This document shows, piece after piece, positions 53,251 to 63,030 of a stretch of DNA of 64,000 nucleotides. The stretch lies in assembly GCA_023014485.1 (NCBI GenBank), contig JAJOZX010009422.1:227501-291500 (forward strand), written 5' to 3'. Positions within the stretch are counted from its first letter, which is position 1; each line of letters begins with the position of its first letter. A program made the position numbers and the translations under genes. The notes beneath the pieces are model-generated. The model saw only the letters and a list, made by a program, of their open reading frames with translations, was not told the origin of the DNA and did no database searches. Source of the DNA: Bathynomus jamesi (lineage: Eukaryota; Arthropoda; Malacostraca; Isopoda; Cirolanidae).

Positions 53251-53900
53251 GTAGGGTCTATCCAAATAATACATTTTTCTATGCATTTTTATTAAAAAAA
53301 AAAATGGAATTTTATTTAAGGGGGTTCTTAATTGTTTATCGAATTACTGTATACAACACATTTTTTACGTTATAGGGTTTTCAATATTTCTAACACATTT
53401 AGGAGTGTCCTGGGGATTATATATAAATACCGTATATTGGGGCGTATATGTCTACGGTCCACATTAGTCGATCCCCTAACTTTCAATTTCAGATTTAGAT
53501 TTTAGCCTATTCTGTGTGTTTAAGTCGACCACCAACTTGCCAACATAAAAAAGTAAAACTTTGTAAAAACCTTGTAAAAATTAGTTATCAAATCATTCAT
53601 AATCATCATCATAATCATCATCTGACATCATAAGTTCATTATGTACATCCGGAGATACATTTACAAGTGTTTCGTCATATGGATCTAATTCAGATATTGA
53701 CCAAAAGCGAGCTAATGCAGGACTGAAGACCTATGACAGGTAGACCCGTCTTTAAATAGAAGCTAAAATGGAAAGTGGAAGGTTAATCATTTAGAGTGGG
53801 CCTATAAGTCGACTCCCTACTTTAGGAGCATAATTTTAAGCTTAAAATACCGACTTTACGCCCAAATATATGGTGTGTGTATATATATATATATATATAT
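53251..53900. other. No supported gene
   Basis: AT-rich DNA with a CATCAT-rich run near 53600-53630 and (TA)n at 53879-53900. No ORF or inverted repeat of note. Confidence 0.3.
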
Positions 53901-54036
53901 TAGTGGTGCACCGATTAATCTGTATCGGCACCTTGCATGCCGATTAATCGGCATTTTACCGATTAATCGGCCATGCAAGGTATTTTCCTAATATCGGCAT
54001 GCCAGGTGCCGATGCCGATTAATCGGTGCACCACTA
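53901..54036. mobile_element. 136-bp hAT-type MITE rich in GATTAATCGG
   Basis: Ends TAGTGGTGCACCGATTAATC and complement, flanked by TA-rich sequence (ATATATAT on both sides). The interior is made of ATTAATCGG and GCATGCC palindromes, so the whole unit can fold into one hairpin. The GTGGTGCACCG end type is common in hAT MITEs. Confidence 0.65.
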
Positions 54037-55821
54037 ATATATATATTATATATATACACACACATATATACACAGTATGTGAAGGCAGCGAGTCTTTTGC
54101 TTATATTGAGGTTCTAAATGTAGCAGGGCTAGGCTGCTTTAAACCCTAGATCCATGTCCCAAAGCTGGATCCTGTCTGCTTTGCAGATAGCTGGTGAGGG
54201 AAGCTATATTTGTGGGACCTCTTTGCGAGTGACCCGTTGCCCACGTCGGGCTAGCATCATGAAACAGAAAAAACTATGGTATTTGTCATTTACCATTACT
54301 TATTCGGACTATAGTGGATTTAATTATCCCAGAAGAGTTCCTTGTTCCATGCACTGTCTGTGTGTATCATAAAAAACTCAGGGGACCATTCTGAGTTCAT
54401 TCCCATATATATATATATATGGTATATAGGCACATTCTTTGTCAACACGAATGCAAGAACAAAATAAAAATCCAAGCAAATCTGGCAACTGACCCATCCA
54501 GTTAGCGCAGTTGCCAAAAGTCGCCAGTATCCATTTACAATTCAGATTAAGCGAAGAGAATATTCAGCAAGAATCAAACATAGAAAATTATTTAATTTGT
54601 AAATATCCATAGTTACCAATTATAGTTGCCAATTGTTTGATGCATGTTTGACGATGCGTAAATCGGTACTATAAGGAATGATGCTAATTACCGTTATTAA
54701 CTTATTTGATGATTATTAAGTGAACGTTATTAATGAATGCTTTGGCCGCAACCACCAGATCTTTCAGATCAAGGTAATGTTATTAATTAAGTTATTAATT
54801 AGGTTAATTTATAGATTGAATTTTCTTCTTTTCATTTTATGAATGCGACGGAATTGTTGATTGTTTACATTGGAAAAACTGTAATGTGTACACTTGGATT
54901 AATGCTTACAATATGACAATTAATAACGCGCTGCAGATTGATAGATTCTTTATATAGAGTTAATTGAGTGATATTAAAGGCCAATGAGGACTTGCACGAA
55001 TGATGTTCACATGGTGGTAACGCGTGGATCACTAGTTGGTGTTCGAAGAACGAGGAAACGTTGAGGTGAAGGTATGAGGCGTCCTGATGTCCCTGTAACG
55101 AAGTTGAGAGGCGATAGACAAGGTATGCCAACATGCCTTGAGTGAAACCTCGCGATGTGACGTCATCTTTTGCTCGCCCGGCATGACGTCATCTTTGTCG
55201 AGTTTGATTTAATGAGTTACAGTATATCGCATTGTTGATGGCATATTGCTAAGGTGTTTTGGAATACGTCTCTGTCAGTTCCAGTTGGCCTCTACATATC
55301 TAATACCGAGATCATCTCCTCTATGGGTTTTAATAGAAATAGAATTACATTTTAGGTGATATTAGGAATGAAAAGGAAGGTGGGGGCCAAGGACGACTGA
55401 TTTATCTTATACTTTTCTAATCAGCTTCTACTACTGCTTGAATGGTTGAAAGGCAAAAACTTGCAAGGCTTTTATGCTGGAAGGTGGGTCCAAGGAAAAT
55501 TGCCTGCAAAATGCCCGCCCACACAGGGAGAAGGACCAAAACAAGGATTGATTGGTTGTCACGGTAAAGACTTTTAAACAGGGTCCCCAGGAGCTTCACA
55601 GATGCAAAGTTGAAGTCTTCAAAGAAGAGTAGCTCAGGACGGTACCAGATGAGTCGGGTGTACCTGGTTATGTGTGCCAGAGCGTGCAAGAGAAGAAATC
55701 TCTCATTCACCAGGCCTAAAGACAAGGTCTCCGCAGCACTGTCTGTGTGTAAAGAGAGACCAACGTACGGAGCTGCTACACGTTGCGACAATATTTCTCA
55801 CACATATAGGAGTGCCTTAGG

Positions 55822-55873
<52 letters not shown>

Positions 55874-56112
55874 ATATATTCTTTAGTAGGTGTCAACACG
55901 AATGCAGAACAAATAAAATGTGCAATCTTTGGGCAGATATATCTGGCAACAATCTCTGCCAGTTAGTGCAAAAGTTGTTAGCGAAGGCTTTATACCAATA
56001 TTGCTGTTCTAAACGTATTTTACTAATCAGAACATGTTAATGAATTTGCTTATCTAACTATCTGTCCATCTATCTATCTATCCATCAGTTAGTGCAAAAG
56101 CTGTCAGTGACC
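54037..56112. other. No supported gene; two copies of a short dispersed repeat
   Basis: A segment with GTCAACACGAATGCA(A)GAACAAA, ATCTGGCAAC and CCAGTTAG(C/T)GCA occurs at 54440-54525 and at 55888-55970, each beside a (TA)n run. A 124-residue minus-strand frame (55417-55791) has no recognisable motif. 55140-55200 has two CATGACGTCATCTTTG-like (GACGTCAT) copies. Confidence 0.35.
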
Positions 56113-56330
56113 ATCTAACAACTTTATTTATTACGTGCTGTTATTTACATGAACCAATTCCTTTTAACAGTTTTCCATCAGCTGGCGGAAAGGTTGTCAC
56201 ATGCCTCAATACATAATACTCATCTAACAACTTTATCTATCATGTACAATTATTTACACGTACCAAATTACTTTAGCCACAAAGACTGGTAAAATTCACT
56301 AAATTTTGCCTACAGAGAGCTGTAATCACT
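56113..56330. repeat. Short tandem duplication (period about 109 bp)
   Basis: CATCTAACAACTTTAT at 56113 recurs at 56222 with the following TTATTTACA(T/C)G(A/T)ACCA segment. A (TCTA)n run precedes it at about 56065-56085. Confidence 0.55.
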
Positions 56331-56375
56331 TTATTCACCAAGCCAATAACGTTAAAAGGTTAAAGGGCGTTGATT

Positions 56376-56377
<2 letters not shown>

Positions 56378-56453
<76 letters not shown>
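56378..56453. repeat. (CA)n(TA)n compound microsatellite
   Basis: About 40 bp of CA followed by about 30 bp of TA. It cuts off the C-terminal end of the PIN-like gene. Confidence 0.9.
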
Positions 56454-56456
<3 letters not shown>

Positions 56457-58115
56457 TTCATCAGGTTGTATAAATGAACCAGAGATTTCTCTCCTGCCGC
56501 AGTTATATCATTCATGGTAGCATCAGCACAATCAAACACTACGGCCTGACGTTGAAACTCCGCATCAGATTGGAATTTTTTCAAGGGCCACTCTTCACTA
56601 AGACCAAATATCCTTGATGTTGTGTCACAGCCCAAACTAGTGTGCATGTATAGAATGTTCTTACGTACTTCTTCCCCAAGCTCTTTCTTTGTACGAATGA
56701 TGCCCCACACCTTTACCCCCACCTTTTGTGTTCCTCTTTACCTCCGGCTTTACATATATCCCATGACTAAGGATATCTGCTTGATAACACAAGAGAACAA
56801 TTAAGTCTGTGTCGTCACCAACAACTACTGTTGGCCTTTCCCCCGCAGATTCCACCGCTGACATCACAATAAGAACATCTGCATCTCCATCTGCATGGAT
56901 TGTCTTAATGCCATTAGCTTTCAGTTGCTCCGCAAGCATATCGATGAACCGCTGCTTGTTGGACGTGTTGGCCAGGGACTGTTGTTTCTTCATGTTCACC
57001 GTCATGTCAGAAACAAAATTTGCACGTTTACCTATTTGTCCTTTTGTACGTCTGAGATGAGTCGTGTCCTTGTCTGATGGCTGGTCATTGTAGCCATCAA
57101 AAACAACAGCTGTACCTTTCCCATATTCCTGGATGACATAGTGAACATATATCTGACAGATTGCATCATAGGTTCGACCTCGTGGCCAGGGAAGCCTTTG
57201 CAGTGGTGACCCTCCATCTAGCACATACTGGACTTCTTCAGGGATATCTTTGGCAGATTTATCGCCAGAGTGCATCCAAATGACATCTGCCAGAGATGGT
57301 TTGTTGGCCTCTCTCATCAATCAAAACGTTCCAAATAATGCGGGTGGATGAGTACACAGCTCATAGGTGAACAATGATGCTACTTCGTCTGCTGATACCA
57401 TGCCCCATGCAGCGGAAATCAGACGCTGAAATAGCAGTTGACGGTCGACATGTACTGCATCATCAATTTTCAGGAAAGTTTTCGCATTAAATGTAATTGC
57501 TTGATCTTTCTTTTTGAATGAAAACGCGTTGACATTTCCATTCATCGAATCAATAATCCTTCAGCCAACTTCCTTTGCTCTGTCGACATTGACTGCTTCA
57601 TCAGCAGTAACCACCCCGTAGCCACATTGCACAGAGCTGAATCATCATTGCATGGGTTTCTTGCTAAAAAAACTCCACGCCTTGCTGCTTTCTTTGTGTT
57701 TTTCATTAGAAACATAGGCCACACCCATGAACTCTTGCATCGCACGATTTACTTCGCCGCACGCAGGTGTTGACAATAGCCAAACTATTCATCTGCGTTT
57801 CGGACATTCCTATTTCTCTGGTCAATCCACCACATGTTTTCACACTTCTCATCAGCAATTGTTCAATCACAAGATCAGTAGATAAGACAGCCCAGAACCT
57901 GTAAGATCTTCTAATCACATGATATTCATTCTGGAAATATCTGAATACGTCTGGATGATTATGTTCTAACTGCAACATATTTTGAAGGTAAATGTACACA
58001 GATTTATTATACAGATTGTGTGCAGAGGCAACAAAGTAAGGTAACATATCAGATAGAGCTTTTAAATGACGTAGCCAATTTCCAGTTCTCTCATCTATAG
58101 TAAGTTGCCTTAGTA
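56454..58115 (-). pseudogene. PIN/FEN-like nuclease family gene, main portion
   Basis: Minus-strand blocks run from the hAT edge leftward. 57706-58115 (RQLTIDERTGNW, then LPYFVASAHNLYNKSVYIYL and LSTDLVIEQLLMRSVK). 57542-57745 and 57321-57545 (FSFKKKDQAITFNAK). 56661-57320 (VQYVLDGGSPLQRLPWPRG, VVFDGYNDQPSDKDTTH, then TIHADGDADVLIVMSA and VVVGDDTDLIVLLCY). 56454-56722 (LGCDTTSRIFGLSEEWPLKK). The spacing of acidic clusters HADGDAD, GDDTDL and GCDTT resembles PIN/XPG-type 5' nucleases. Several frameshifts separate the blocks. The 5' part is at 28260-28681 on the other strand. The family is repeated in many invertebrate genomes, to my recollection. Confidence 0.6.
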
Positions 58116-59997
58116 TATTGGTTCCCAAACCTATAAGTAAATTATCCCAGTGGGGTAAATTTTGAATTTTTGTAGGGTAAATATTGTTTGAAGAAGGTCA
58201 TAATTTCACTGTTGTACATCACTTGATTCAGTTGAAAGAATTTCTTTAATTTTATAATATCCATTTGAAATACGTTCAGGAGCTAGCAACAGAAATTCTA
58301 TAATAAAGTAAATGCGTCTACGAGGAGTGATAAAAAGGTATCGACAATTTTATTGTTACGGACAAATGAATGCAGTGGCAATGGTGAAACGGGTATGAGG
58401 AGAGGATTAGGCTGCGAACTGAGGACGATTTGTGTGTCGAATAATACTGTACGACGGCGTGTTGACCAAATTGCGCAAAATATTTTCGAAAAGGTTGTTC
58501 GTGGCGTCCTGCAGAGCCAGTTCAAAATGTTTTCGCTCCAATTTGATGAATCGACCGATGTTTCAATCGTGCGTTCAGCTTCTGTGCTTCATTCGGTATG
58601 TTCATGAAGGAGCAGTGACGGAAGAATTCTTGTTTTGTGAGGAGCTTTCGATGACCACGAAAGGCGAGGACATTTTCAGGCTGACCAATGACTTCATGAA
58701 ACGAGTGGGTTTGTCTTGGGGTCAAGTCGGACAAGTTTCTTTGGATGGCGCTCCGAGTATGATGGGGAAGAATCGAGGCTTCCAAGGTTTCATGAAACGT
58801 GAGAATGAAAACATTTTGGTTACTCACCGTCCCAACCATCGCTATGCATTGGCCACTAGATTCACTAGATTTTTTCCACCACAACTGAATTCTGTGCTCA
58901 AGGATGCTGTAAAAATAGCCAACTTCGTAAAAGCGAGCGATTTGAATTGTCGCATTTTCAGGGAGATGTGCAACGAGGTAGGCGCAGAGTACGAGAACCT
59001 GCTTTACCACACAGAAATGAGATGGCTTTCACGTAGGGAAGTTCTTGTCCGCCTTGTCAAGCTTTGACCAGTTCTCAAGATATTTCCTGAAGGGAAGGGA
59101 TTCGAATTGGCTCTGTTTTTCTCTCAACCAAAATGGACGATGCGTCTTTGTTACCTTGTTAACATATTTGCTGCTATAAATGTGGGAAATCTGCGGATGC
59201 AAGGGAAAAATGTGAGTGTATTCGAGGCCAGGGATGTAATTGTGTCATTCACTGGTAAAGCACGGTTGTGATCGAGAGGGATTAAACACGGCAACTTGGC
59301 TATGTTTCCAACGTTAGGTCAGTTTTGCGAACAGGAGGAAGATGTATTCGATGAGGAAGAGAAGAAGATCGTGACGGAGCATTTGGATCAGCTTGCAGGT
59401 GGATCTCAGAGATATTTTGGGAACCAAAGCAACCAAGAAAACGAGTGAATTAGATGTCCGTTCACAATCGTCTTAAACCAGATTTCGAACGATGACTTCC
59501 CTGCTAAAGAAGAATTTATCACCCTCCGCCACAAAAATGACTTAAAGTTGGCTTTTGGGACCCAAGATCTTGGGTCCTTCTGGACGGGACGTTTGGAGGA
59601 ACTTCCAACGTTGTCAAAGCGGGCATTAACCGTACTAAACCAGTTCTGTGGAACATATCTCTGCAAAAGTGGATTTTCTACTGTTCTGAGGCTGAAAACA
59701 AAACAACGGGATCGCCTGAATGTGTCATCTGACGCACGTATTTTCTTCCGTAGCACAAACCAAATATGAAGGAATTAGTATTAGCGCTCCAAGAGCACCT
59801 GTCGCATTGATTGAATAATAAAAGAGTTTTTGATGTGGTCTTAAATATTATTAACGTGTTGTTTGTTCAGAAATGTTTTTTTGTTGTTTTAATACAGAAA
59901 TAAACCTTGTTTTTGTTGTTGTTGTAACCTTGTTGGGGTAAAATTGTCTTCGAATTGTAAATTGGGGTTACAGCGCTCGAAAGGTTGGGAACCACTG
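58116..59997 (+). mobile_element. FAM200/ZBED5-like hAT transposon, copy 2
   Basis: Ends TATTGGTTCCCAAACC at 58116 and GGTTGGGAACCACTG ending 59997. The flanks are CCTTAGTA (58108-58115) and CGTTAGAG (59998-60005), which are the reverse complements of the flanks of copy 1. Its 1882 bp lack the BED domain but carry the RNase H and dimerisation regions, and the 5' noncoding part matches copy 1 (CCATTTGAAATACGTT). Interrupts the PIN-like gene on its left and a LINE on its right. Confidence 0.9.
58353..59769 (+). pseudogene. hAT transposase, FAM200/ZBED5-like (copy 2)
   Basis: Blocks 58353-58607 (LQFDESTDVS), 58432-59067 (RYVHEGAVTEEFLFCEELS, VSLDGAPSMMG, TEMRWLSRREVLVRL) and 59548-59769 (LPTLSKRALTVLNQF, TYLCKSGFSTVLRLK) repeat the copy 1 transposase with scattered substitutions. 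Both catalytic aspartates remain, but CLIHRY is PNHRYA here, and stops near 59067 and 59270 break the frame. The BED-finger coding region is missing. Confidence 0.88.
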
Positions 59998-60005
59998 CGT
60001 TAGAG

Positions 60006-61330
60006 AGTTGGACAGAAAAGGAATGAGAATGTGTCGAAGGCTGGTGCTGCGTGCTCTCCTTAAAGGACAAGGCATGCAGTTGAAAAGTTCAGAAGAGCAG
60101 TGTCCGTTATAATAGCGATAATAAAGGCAAATTGTGGCAAAATGGAGGCGAACAGAGAGAGACTGACGACAGTTAGTACGAGACGGGGAATTGTTGGACT
60201 AAAAGCCTTTGATTCCACCCGGTCAAGTACGGCTGTGTGGGTTGAGCCACCCTACACATGAGAAGCGTACTCCGTACAAGGGCGTACAAGTTCCTGTACA
60301 TAGACAGCAACTGAGCGGAGGTGAAGAAACTGCAGAGGAGGTACAGCACACCTAACTTCTTAGAAGCTATTTTAGAAATAGAGTATATGTGATCTTTCCA
60401 GAAAAGATCACGAGGAAAAGAAACGCCAAGAATGTCAAGAGAAGAGGAAGGATTGAGTAGTGCATTATTGAAGGTAAGGCGATAGTCGTGCGGAAAATTA
60501 TGACGAGTAGACAGATGGAATAACTGAGTTTTTGAGGCATTGATTGCCACAAGGTTTTCTCTGCCCCAATCAGAGATAGCAGAAAGATGAGAGATCAGGT
60601 GTACCATAGCCGTCATACGCAAAGCATAGAGTGACTGGTGAGAGCGACGCTTTGTGAAGAAGATTTGTGCCATACTCTATCAAACGCTTATACAGTATAT
60701 CAAACGCAATAGCAAAAGTTTCACCGAAATCCTGAAAGAGGATGACCAAGAGTCAGAGAGATATGGAAGAAGATCGCCAGTAGAGCGTCCCTTGCAGAAT
60801 CCATACTGACGATCTGAAAGAAGATTGAGAAGAAAGGTGTTTAAAAATCTTCATATTAAGATAGATTTAAAAACTTTAGAAAGGGAAGAAATTAAAGCAA
60901 TTGGACGATAGTTGGAGGGTTGAGAGCGATCACCCTTTTTTGGACAGGCTGAATGAATGCGAATTTCCAGCAGGAAGGGAAAGTACTAGATGAAAGACAA
61001 ACACGAAAAAGTTTGCCTTGGCATGGTCATCACAGAAACACAGTTCTTGAGAACAACAGGAGGAACACCACCAGAACCGTACGCCTTCCTATAGGTGAGC
61101 CCAGAAAGGGCAGAAAAAACATCTTTGGAAGAGATTATAATGTAATTTCAGAGATAATAAAGTCAGAGGGAGGAGGAGATGGAGAAACAGCACCGGAATC
61201 GTCCAAGGTTGATTTGGAAGCGAAAGTCAGCGAAAAGTTTAGCTTTGTCAGGAGAAGAGACGGCAACTGGGCCGTCGGAATGGAAAAGAGGAGGGAAAGA
61301 AGAGAAAGTATATAAAGTTGTTGGAGAGGT
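60006..61330 (-). pseudogene. CR1/jockey-like LINE reverse transcriptase, fragment 2
   Basis: Read leftward from 61330: VSPSPPPSDFIISEI, AYGSGGVPPVVLKNC, PKKGDRSQPSNYRPIALISS, SDRQYGFCKGRSTGDLLPYL, then from 60673 ISDWGRENLVAINASKTQLF, SLDILGVSFPRDLFWKDHI and LGVLYLLCSFFTSAQLL. The end (ESTQHQPSTHSHSFSVQLSN) stops exactly at the flank of hAT copy 2. The final C-terminal part is found at 33275-33500 on the plus strand. Part of the RT palm around the YADD box is deleted. Frameshifts are numerous. Confidence 0.8.
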
Positions 61331-61433
61331 TATATCAAAATATCAAAATCAAAATTAAAGGTTCTTAGCTAGATGCCAGAAAAAGCGAGAAGAATTAGAA
61401 TTTCATAGGTTTTCACATTTTTGTCGGATGAAG

Positions 61434-61436
<3 letters not shown>

Positions 61437-61490
<54 letters not shown>
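61437..61490. repeat. (TA)n microsatellite
   Basis: Nearly pure TA run just before the first SINE head. Confidence 0.9.
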
Positions 61491-61493
<3 letters not shown>

Positions 61494-61620
61494 TGTAGTG
61501 GTTAGCGTCGCTGACTACGAATCCATCGGCCCCGGGTTCGAGACCCGACGGCATCCGGCGCGCAGCAAAACCCAGCTGTTCATCTTTCCACACAATAAAG
61601 AAAGTGGTTGGTAGATAAAT
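61491..61620 (+). mobile_element. tRNA-derived SINE (copy 1)
   Basis: A box-like TGGTGTAGTGGTTAGCG at 61491 and a B box GGTTCGAGACC at 61535-61545 are spaced as in tRNA genes. A tRNA-unrelated body (CAAAACCCAGCTGTTCATC, TTCCACACAATAAAG) follows. The tRNA head does not fold with a full acceptor stem, so it is a SINE or tRNA pseudogene rather than a functional tRNA. Confidence 0.6.
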
Positions 61621-61624
61621 GGGT

Positions 61625-61750
61625 ACCCTAGGTGGCCTAGTGGTTAAGACGCTGGGCTGCTGATGGGGCGTGGTTCGGATTCCACGTTAAACTGTAGGTC
61701 TAAAGTGGAGTGAAAACTTTGACCTTCGTCAGAATGAACAATTCGGCCGG
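61625..61750 (+). mobile_element. tRNA-derived SINE (copy 2)
   Basis: A box-like GGCCTAGTGGTTAAGACG at 61634 and a B box GGTTCGGATTCC at 61672-61683. Different body (TAAACTGTAGGTCTAAAGTG). Directly follows copy 1. Likely a second SINE family inserted next to the first. Confidence 0.55.
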
Positions 61751-61786
61751 AAGCTAACCAAAGGTTACCAAAGGTATATATATTAG

Positions 61787-62591
61787 GGTGCTGGGACCGT
61801 TCGCTACTGGACAATTCGCTACTGGACATTTCGCTACCGGACATTTCGCTACTGGACGTTTCGCTACTAGGACATTTCGCTACCGGACATTTCGCTACCG
61901 GCATCTAACTTCGCTGTCGTTAAAGAATTTTCTCCTATAAGAGAACATGCCCAGTCCTGCAATCTTGCCCTTTTGGTTAAACATTTTAAAATTTTAGCCT
62001 CATCATCTGATGACACTTCTCTTAGAATTTTTAGAATTTTAGAATCTCTTTTTATAAAAACCGACATTTAACATTGATCCCTCTGCCTCTCCCCTTTTGG
62101 TTACTAACCTAACCTAACCTAACCTTACCTAACCTAACCTAACCCAAACGCAACTCAGAAGAAGAAAAAGTATAGGGACTGTAAGCAGAGGATCCATAAT
62201 TTACTGAAAAGATACGATTCTGGAAATAAACTGGAGTTCCTTCGCGCTATTGAGCATAATCTTAAATATTTTTAGATATTTTATTGTATCAAATGTTTTA
62301 TGCATTCTTTCATACTTTTTAAAAAATAAAATTCTTTTAATAATTCATGTAATCATGCGTAATAATTTATGCAATTCATGTAATCATTTAATAATCCTTG
62401 TATTCATTTAATAATTCTCGTAATTTTTTAATAAATTTTATTACCTTTTTAATTTTACTTACTGGTAAATTTATATATGGTAGTGAAATGTCCGGTAGCG
62501 AAATGTCCTAGTAGCGAAACGTCCAGTAGCGAAATGTCCGGTAGCGAAATGTCCGGTAGCGAAATGTCCAGTAGCGAACTGTCCGGGCACC
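61787..62591 (+). mobile_element. MULE derivative with tandem-repeat termini
   Basis: Flanked by a perfect 9-bp duplication ATATATTAG (61778-61786 and 62592-62600). Termini begin GGTGCTGGGACCGTTCGCTA and end with an imperfect complement. Both consist of 14-15-bp repeats of the type TCGCTACTGGACATT, seven or more units per end. Internally at about 62160-62275 (plus) is the C-terminal block of a MULE transposase (RDCKQRIHNLLKRYD, then LEFLRAIEHNLKYF), similar in pattern to the C-terminus of the 36-kb MULE. It is an internal-deletion derivative. Confidence 0.85.
62107..62152 (-). repeat. Interstitial TTAGG-type repeat
   Basis: About nine copies of CCTAA (TTAGG on the minus strand), with one CCTTA variant. 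This is the telomere repeat of most arthropods. It lies inside the MULE derivative, not at an obvious chromosome-fusion point. Confidence 0.75.
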
Positions 62592-62600
62592 ATATATTAG

Positions 62601-63030
62601 ACTGGCCCGCCAAAACTTTTATTTGAAAAGTGAAAATCTCAACCTCTAAAATTGTTACCACCATCATAATATACTCGCACACTAAATTTCAAACAATATC
62701 TGTGTACTTTTAGTGGTGGTGACAGCCTCTTGTATTTTTCATTTATTTATTACATTTATTCATCATATATTTATTTTGTAATTCGTATTACAAATATTGT
62801 GTGTAAACCATGCCTATTCACACTCTCGTGCATTGTGTTCCACATGTTTCACTGTGTAACTGTGTATGTTGAGCAGAAACACGTCTTTTGACCTGACGTC
62901 ATTACTGGTGACGTCATTGGCTACGGAGAAAATTGGGAGGCTCGCTGTTCGCGCCAGTATTGTTTAAGACGCAGTGAGAGATTGATGCGCAATTGTTTTC
63001 CCTTCATATTTGCAGATTTTATCCTTCACC
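62601..63030. other. Spacer and probable 5' flank of the 63-kb gene
   Basis: No gene. A GACGTCATTACTGGTGACGTCAT pair of CRE-like sites lies at about 62895-62918, 115 bp upstream of the next gene's ATG. This could be promoter sequence. Otherwise AT-rich. Confidence 0.35.

Larger units (their letters stand above)
33267..58115. other. Inferred inverted chromosomal segment (hAT-to-hAT recombination)
   Basis: The segment between hAT copies 1 and 2 is inferred to be inverted. The flanks of the two copies are exchanged as reverse complements. The PIN-like gene (28260-28681 plus with 58115-56454 minus) and a LINE (61330-60006 minus with 33275-33500 plus) are each divided between its two ends. The event must postdate both hAT insertions. 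The exact crossover lies within the shared transposase region of the two copies. Confidence 0.85.

Noticed and set aside
55417..55791. 124-residue minus-strand ORF
   Set aside because: No motif, no neighbouring support, and an equally long frame on the other strand; kept only as unexplained.
56378..56453. CRISPR-like or satellite array
   Set aside because: Plain dinucleotide microsatellite. No CRISPR array is present in the window.
61491..61565. Functional tRNA gene
   Set aside because: A and B boxes are present, but no complete acceptor stem or well-paired anticodon stem can be drawn; a SINE head fits better.
61644..61904. 86-residue ORF with SSEMSGSEMS-type repeats
   Set aside because: It is the translation of the 14-15-bp terminal array of the MULE derivative.
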